Shown here piece by piece: positions 60,485 through 64,000 of a DNA stretch of 64,000 nt (positions are counted from its first letter, which is position 1; every line of letters begins with the position of its first letter). Below the pieces are notes generated by a model. The model had not been told where the DNA came from. It was given only the letters and a program-made list of their open reading frames with translations, and searched no databases. The position numbers and the translations under genes are program-made. Source of the stretch: Elmis aenea (Eukaryota > Arthropoda > Insecta > Coleoptera > Elmidae); NCBI GenBank assembly GCA_947652605.1, contig OX393581.1, forward strand, positions 6,204,640 to 6,268,639, in the 5' to 3' direction.

Positions 60485-60823
60485 GAACAGGCCCGTCCAA
60501 CCTTTTAAGCCAAAGAATCTATTGCAAAATTTTTGAAATCGTTACAGGCCGCACCACTTTCTAGGGTAGGGGTTCTAAACCAGAGGTCCATGGACCTTCA
60601 AGGGGAACGTGAAATTTCTACAGGGGGTACGTATCAAATACAATGACCGAAAACTTTTATTAGGGGAATGCAAGAACCAATAATTTTCGCACTAAATATT
60701 TTACATTGTGTGTTATGCATAAATAAAGTTTTTTTGAAATGGACCAACTGACAAGGGGTACATGACGCTTCACAGTGAGACCAAGGGGTACATTGATGGA
60801 AACCGGTTCAAAACCACTGCAGT
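60485..60823. mobile_element. Two abutting hAT-like MITE fragments
   Basis: CAGGCCCGTCCAACCTTTTA at about 60,488 and the stretch GTAGGGGTTCTAAACCAG (about 60,567) to CCGGTTCAAAACCACTGCAG (about 60,802-60,821) look like hAT-type short elements. The latter pair reads as approximate inverted repeats (GTGGTTTTGAACC from the right end) and encloses ~250 bp with AAGGGG(T/A)AC boxes. No target duplication was clear. Confidence 0.55.
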
Positions 60824-60825
60824 AA

Positions 60826-62566
60826 GCCCCGTATAAGATACAATAACCAGAAAATTATTAAAGCCGTGGTTCTAAAATTACCTGGGCATGTTTAGCTAAC
60901 ATAGTCGAAGCCGTTTTTGTCAGTTTTAGCAAAAGACGCCCAAGCGTCGGTACCTCTTTTGCAATGTATACCGCATTTCGGAAATAAACAACGCGATAGC
61001 TATTAAAGTTAATGGTGTCAATATACCATTTGTCGAATCTTTCAAAACTCTGGGGCTCACCTTGGATAATTCTTTTAGATACAGAAATCATGTATCAAAA
61101 TGTATACAAAAAGCATACCTAAATTTAAAACTTTTATATCCTCACCGAAGCTATCTTAATACTTATGTAAAAAAAATGTTATGCGGCGCAATGGTACTCT
61201 CACATTTCAATTACGCGGCACCAGTTTATGGCCACTGCTTAGATTACGATACTAAATGTAAAATTCAAAGGGTTCAAAACAGTTCTTTTAGATTTGTTTA
61301 TGGCATTAGAAAATTTCAAAAAATTTCCCTTAAATTTAAGTTAATGGGATGGGTCAATATGCAAAATAAACGTATCCTACAAAGCGTCACTCTGTACCAT
61401 AATTTATTTCTGTCTAAAGCTCCTAAATATTTACTAAACAAAATTACCTTCAGAACTGATGTCCACAACTTGAACGTCAGGAATAGGGGTCGTATCAGTC
61501 CACCACAACACAAAACTAAGTTCTTTGAACGATCATTTTCTTTTAATATTTACAAATTATACAACTTTATTCCGGACAGTTTGAAAATCTGTGACTCAAA
61601 GTCCTTTAAGAGAAAGGTTTTACCGTATTGTGGCTGAGGGCAGGCTATTATTGTAGTAATTGTTTTTTTTAAATCAGATTTTGTTGAATCAGATTTGCAA
61701 GTTTTGGCAGTTAACATGTTAACGTGTGGATGGGTTGTTTTTGCAAATATTATTTTGTCTTCTACATTATAAATGTTGCCTCATATTTATATTCATATTT
61801 TTTATTATTTTTATTATTATAAGTTTTATTTTGAATGTACCTTCAAACAAGGTTGAGTGGAAGAGCAATCCATTGTTCTAGACAATGGATTGAACTACGC
61901 CTTGCGGTTGCCATATAACATACCTATATGTAATAATATTGTTGTACTTTTTGTTTCTTATGGCAATAAAGACATTATTATATATGGACGATAACATTAA
62001 TACCGTAAGACAACGCCCCGTATAAGATATAATAACTAGAAAATTATTAAAGTCATGGTTCTAAAATTACCTGGGCATGTTTAGCTAACATAGTCGAAGC
62101 CGTTTTTGTCAGTTTTAGCAAAAGACGCCCAAGCGTCGGTACCTCTTTTGCAATGTATACCGCATATATGGACGATAACATTAATACGGTAAGACAATGC
62201 CCCGTATAAGATATAATACCTAGAAAATTATTAAAGTCATGGTTCTAAAATTACCTGGGCATGTTTAGCTAACATAGTCGAAATCGTTTTTGTCAATTTT
62301 AGGTAAAGACGCCCAAGCGTCGGTACCTCTTTTGCAATGTATACCGCATATATGGACGATAACATTAATACCGTAAGATAACACCCCATATAAGATTCAA
62401 TAACTAAAAGAATATTAAAGTTAAGGTTCTAAAATTACCTGGACATGTTTAGCTGACATAGTCGAAGCCGTTTTTGTCAATTTTAGCAAAAGACACCCAA
62501 GCGTCGGTACCTCTTTTGCAATGTATACCGCATATATGGATGATAACATTAATTCCTTAACACAGG
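60826..62566 (-). repeat. Array of four 184-bp units, each with a conserved 37-codon exon
   Basis: Units start at 60,826, 62,015, 62,199 and 62,383. The last three are spaced exactly 184 bp, and the first is lengthened by a 1,005-bp insertion. On the minus strand each unit contains an ATG-led frame of 37 codons ending HAQ or HVQ and followed by GTAATT, a phase-0 splice donor. Exon spans are 62549-62439, 62365-62255, 62181-62071, and 61997-60882 (split). The frame reads MLSSIYAVYIAKEVPTLG, then a LLLKLTKTASTM stretch. Differences between copies are few and none breaks the frame. The N terminus could be a mitochondrial presequence or a membrane helix. It probably represents duplicated first coding exons of the gene ending at 58,279. 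Confidence 0.7.
60977..61981 (+). mobile_element. 1,005-bp 5'-truncated CR1/Jockey-like retrotransposon inside exon copy 1
   Basis: The element interrupts copy 1 of the exon array after CCGCAT (60,976); the exon resumes at ATATGGACG (61,982). From about 60,981 it is open to a TGA after VLPYCG at 61,637: VNGVNIPFVESFKTLGLTLD, then SKCIQKAYLNLKLLYPHRSY, YAAPVYGHCLDYDTKCKIQR and FRFVYGIRKF. This is the thumb and C-terminal region of a CR1/Jockey-type polymerase. A ~340-bp 3' UTR follows, ending GCAATAAAGACATTATTATA. Palm and endonuclease are missing. Confidence 0.9.
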
Positions 62567-64000
62567 TGTTATATACCAGGGGCACCAGGGGTCCATTTAT
62601 TTATATTGCATTAAAAATCCATCAGGTAGTTGAAACATTCATCAAATGTTATAATAAGTGTTTTATTTACACCCAACATCAATATAACATTGATCAACAT
62701 AATAGGTTGAAATATCACAAAAAAAGTTAAGAAAGACATCTTCCATGCGTAAAAAGCTTCATACTGTGTCAGGATTTCTACAAATATTTCGCAATTCGTA
62801 GATGCTGACCTAAACTTAACTCAAATAATCTTCTAACAACTTTTACTTTTCAAATTACCGACTCGAGTTTGAACGTTTCAGTTGACTATTGTTTTTGCGA
62901 CAATATATTTCACACATGCATAGATAAATAGGAATTAAAATTATTCTATACCACCTTGAAAGAGGAAAGTTGTTCAGACTCGATTAAAATATTTACAGCA
63001 GCCATTTTTAACTTTTAACCTACATTTTTGTTCTAAGCAAAATATTTTATTCTGAACCCATGCTAGGTTTATGGTACATAATTGCTTGCATCTAAGATAC
63101 AATTTTAAAGAAACGTTAGAAATTCGACTAATGGTTGAGTGTCAATGAACTAATGTCAGGTTAATGGGTGAGATTGGTTAAACGCCTGAAGTGTGCCATG
63201 TTACCCGATAACTTCAAAGGATAAGTTTTTTTAGCGTTATGATAATTTCAAAAACACTGCGATGGAATTATTGCACAATGTACTCATTACAGAATTGTTT
63301 AATGGCGAAATAATCAATACATAGTCAAGCTTCATCGATTACCTACCTACATTCAAAAGACAAAAAAAAAGACGATCAAAAACCAAACTAATGAATTTAC
63401 CAACCCACTTAAATACTGTGAAATGAATCTTTAGCACTCAATTTCTGATCGCCAAGTAGCTTAAACTCTGAAAATACGTAAAATTCATATTCGCTGTTAT
63501 ACTTTTAAGCAATTACATTTTTATTTCGAAGAGTGTTAATACATACAGGGTGTCTAAAAATTGGTAAACAATTCTAGTGTTGCTCCTTGCATTATTCCAA
63601 ATTGAAAATAGTCTTTTATAAAAGTTGGCCCATGAAAAGTTAACCATCAAGAGATCATTAAAGTATGAAGTTATAAAATATAATTAAGCAAATTTTTACG
63701 TTTTTATTGTTTATAGCTGGCAATTACATAGAAAAAAAATTGCGCAAAACCATTGTTTTACAATTTAAAACCCAACAGAAATAAATTTCATTTTTTTTAC
63801 TTCCTTTTGTGGTATGTGAAAAAGATAAACATTGTTTACATCACTTTTGTCTTTAGCACTGCTTTACTATTTATCAGTAAATGTTTGTTTGTCATCTTGT
63901 GATGTACTATAGAGTTTACTTTCAATTCTGTGTCTATATTAACAACAAAAATGGCACTTGCTATAGTCATAATTATAAAAAATAAGGTGTTACCAAATTT
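62567..64000. other. Intergenic AT-rich sequence
   Basis: There is one unpaired TACAGGGTGTC terminus at 63,544, whose element may run past the window end. No gene is supported. If the array at 60.8-62.6 kb is part of a gene, its promoter should lie here, but no clear TATA box or initiator can be selected. Confidence 0.45.

Noticed and set aside
1..64000. CRISPR array, bacterial operon, tRNA, rRNA or viral gene cluster
   Set aside because: No regularly spaced identical repeats with unique spacers, no ribosome-binding sites with packed genes and no cloverleaf could be seen. The 184-bp units are directly abutting and carry an exon.

Overview
The window looks like an AT-rich insect nuclear genome segment, possibly from a beetle. 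It has spliced genes with many short GT-AG introns, insect-type non-LTR retrotransposons (Jockey/CR1-like and RTE-like), hAT elements with 8-bp target duplications, and many short TA-flanked inverted-repeat elements starting CAGGGTG. The order-level guess rests only on general style. I see no bacterial or viral gene cluster, no CRISPR array and no tRNA or rRNA.

Layout. Bases 1-24,400 are repeat-rich and hold no gene I can defend. They carry decayed reverse transcriptases at 6.4-6.8 and 7.8-8.7 kb, a 1.7-kb hAT element at 13.2-14.9 kb with a deleted retrotransposon nested inside it, several inverted-repeat elements and a degenerate ~150-bp tandem repeat. Bases 24,434-36,612 (+) are a complete 11-exon gene for a kinesin-9 motor, KIF6, rebuilt here in frame to 949 residues. 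It has two non-GT introns, and its long introns hold a second hAT element and a chimeric antisense reverse transcriptase. Tail to tail with it, bases 47,669-36,769 (-) are a 24-exon gene for a ~1,970-residue secreted or membrane protein with EAR (EPTP) repeats at both ends and a long repeat solenoid between them. It has two possible last exons: one adds a transmembrane helix, the other completes an EAR repeat without one. Retrotransposon fragments fill several of its introns. Bases 52,280-50,052 (-) encode a 742-residue secreted proline-rich protein of unknown function. Bases 52.5-57.4 kb are a cluster of RTE-like fragments, the best preserved being at 55.0-56.3 kb (-). Bases 57.9-62.6 kb hold duplicated sequence: a duplicated 3'-end segment, a ~295-bp tandem duplication, and four 184-bp units that each keep the same 37-codon minus-strand exon and splice donor. 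One of those four exons is split by a 5'-truncated retrotransposon.

How the genes relate. KIF6 is a cilium/flagellum-type kinesin, which in an insect points to sperm or ciliated sensory neurons. The EAR gene shares only its 3' border with KIF6: the stop codons lie 157 bp (short-UTR isoform) or 484 bp apart, so their 3' UTRs probably overlap. I see no functional pathway shared by the neighbours. The observations I rate highest are the secreted-versus-membrane last-exon choice, the exon array at 60.8-62.6 kb, the nested and chimeric transposons, and the non-canonical KIF6 introns.
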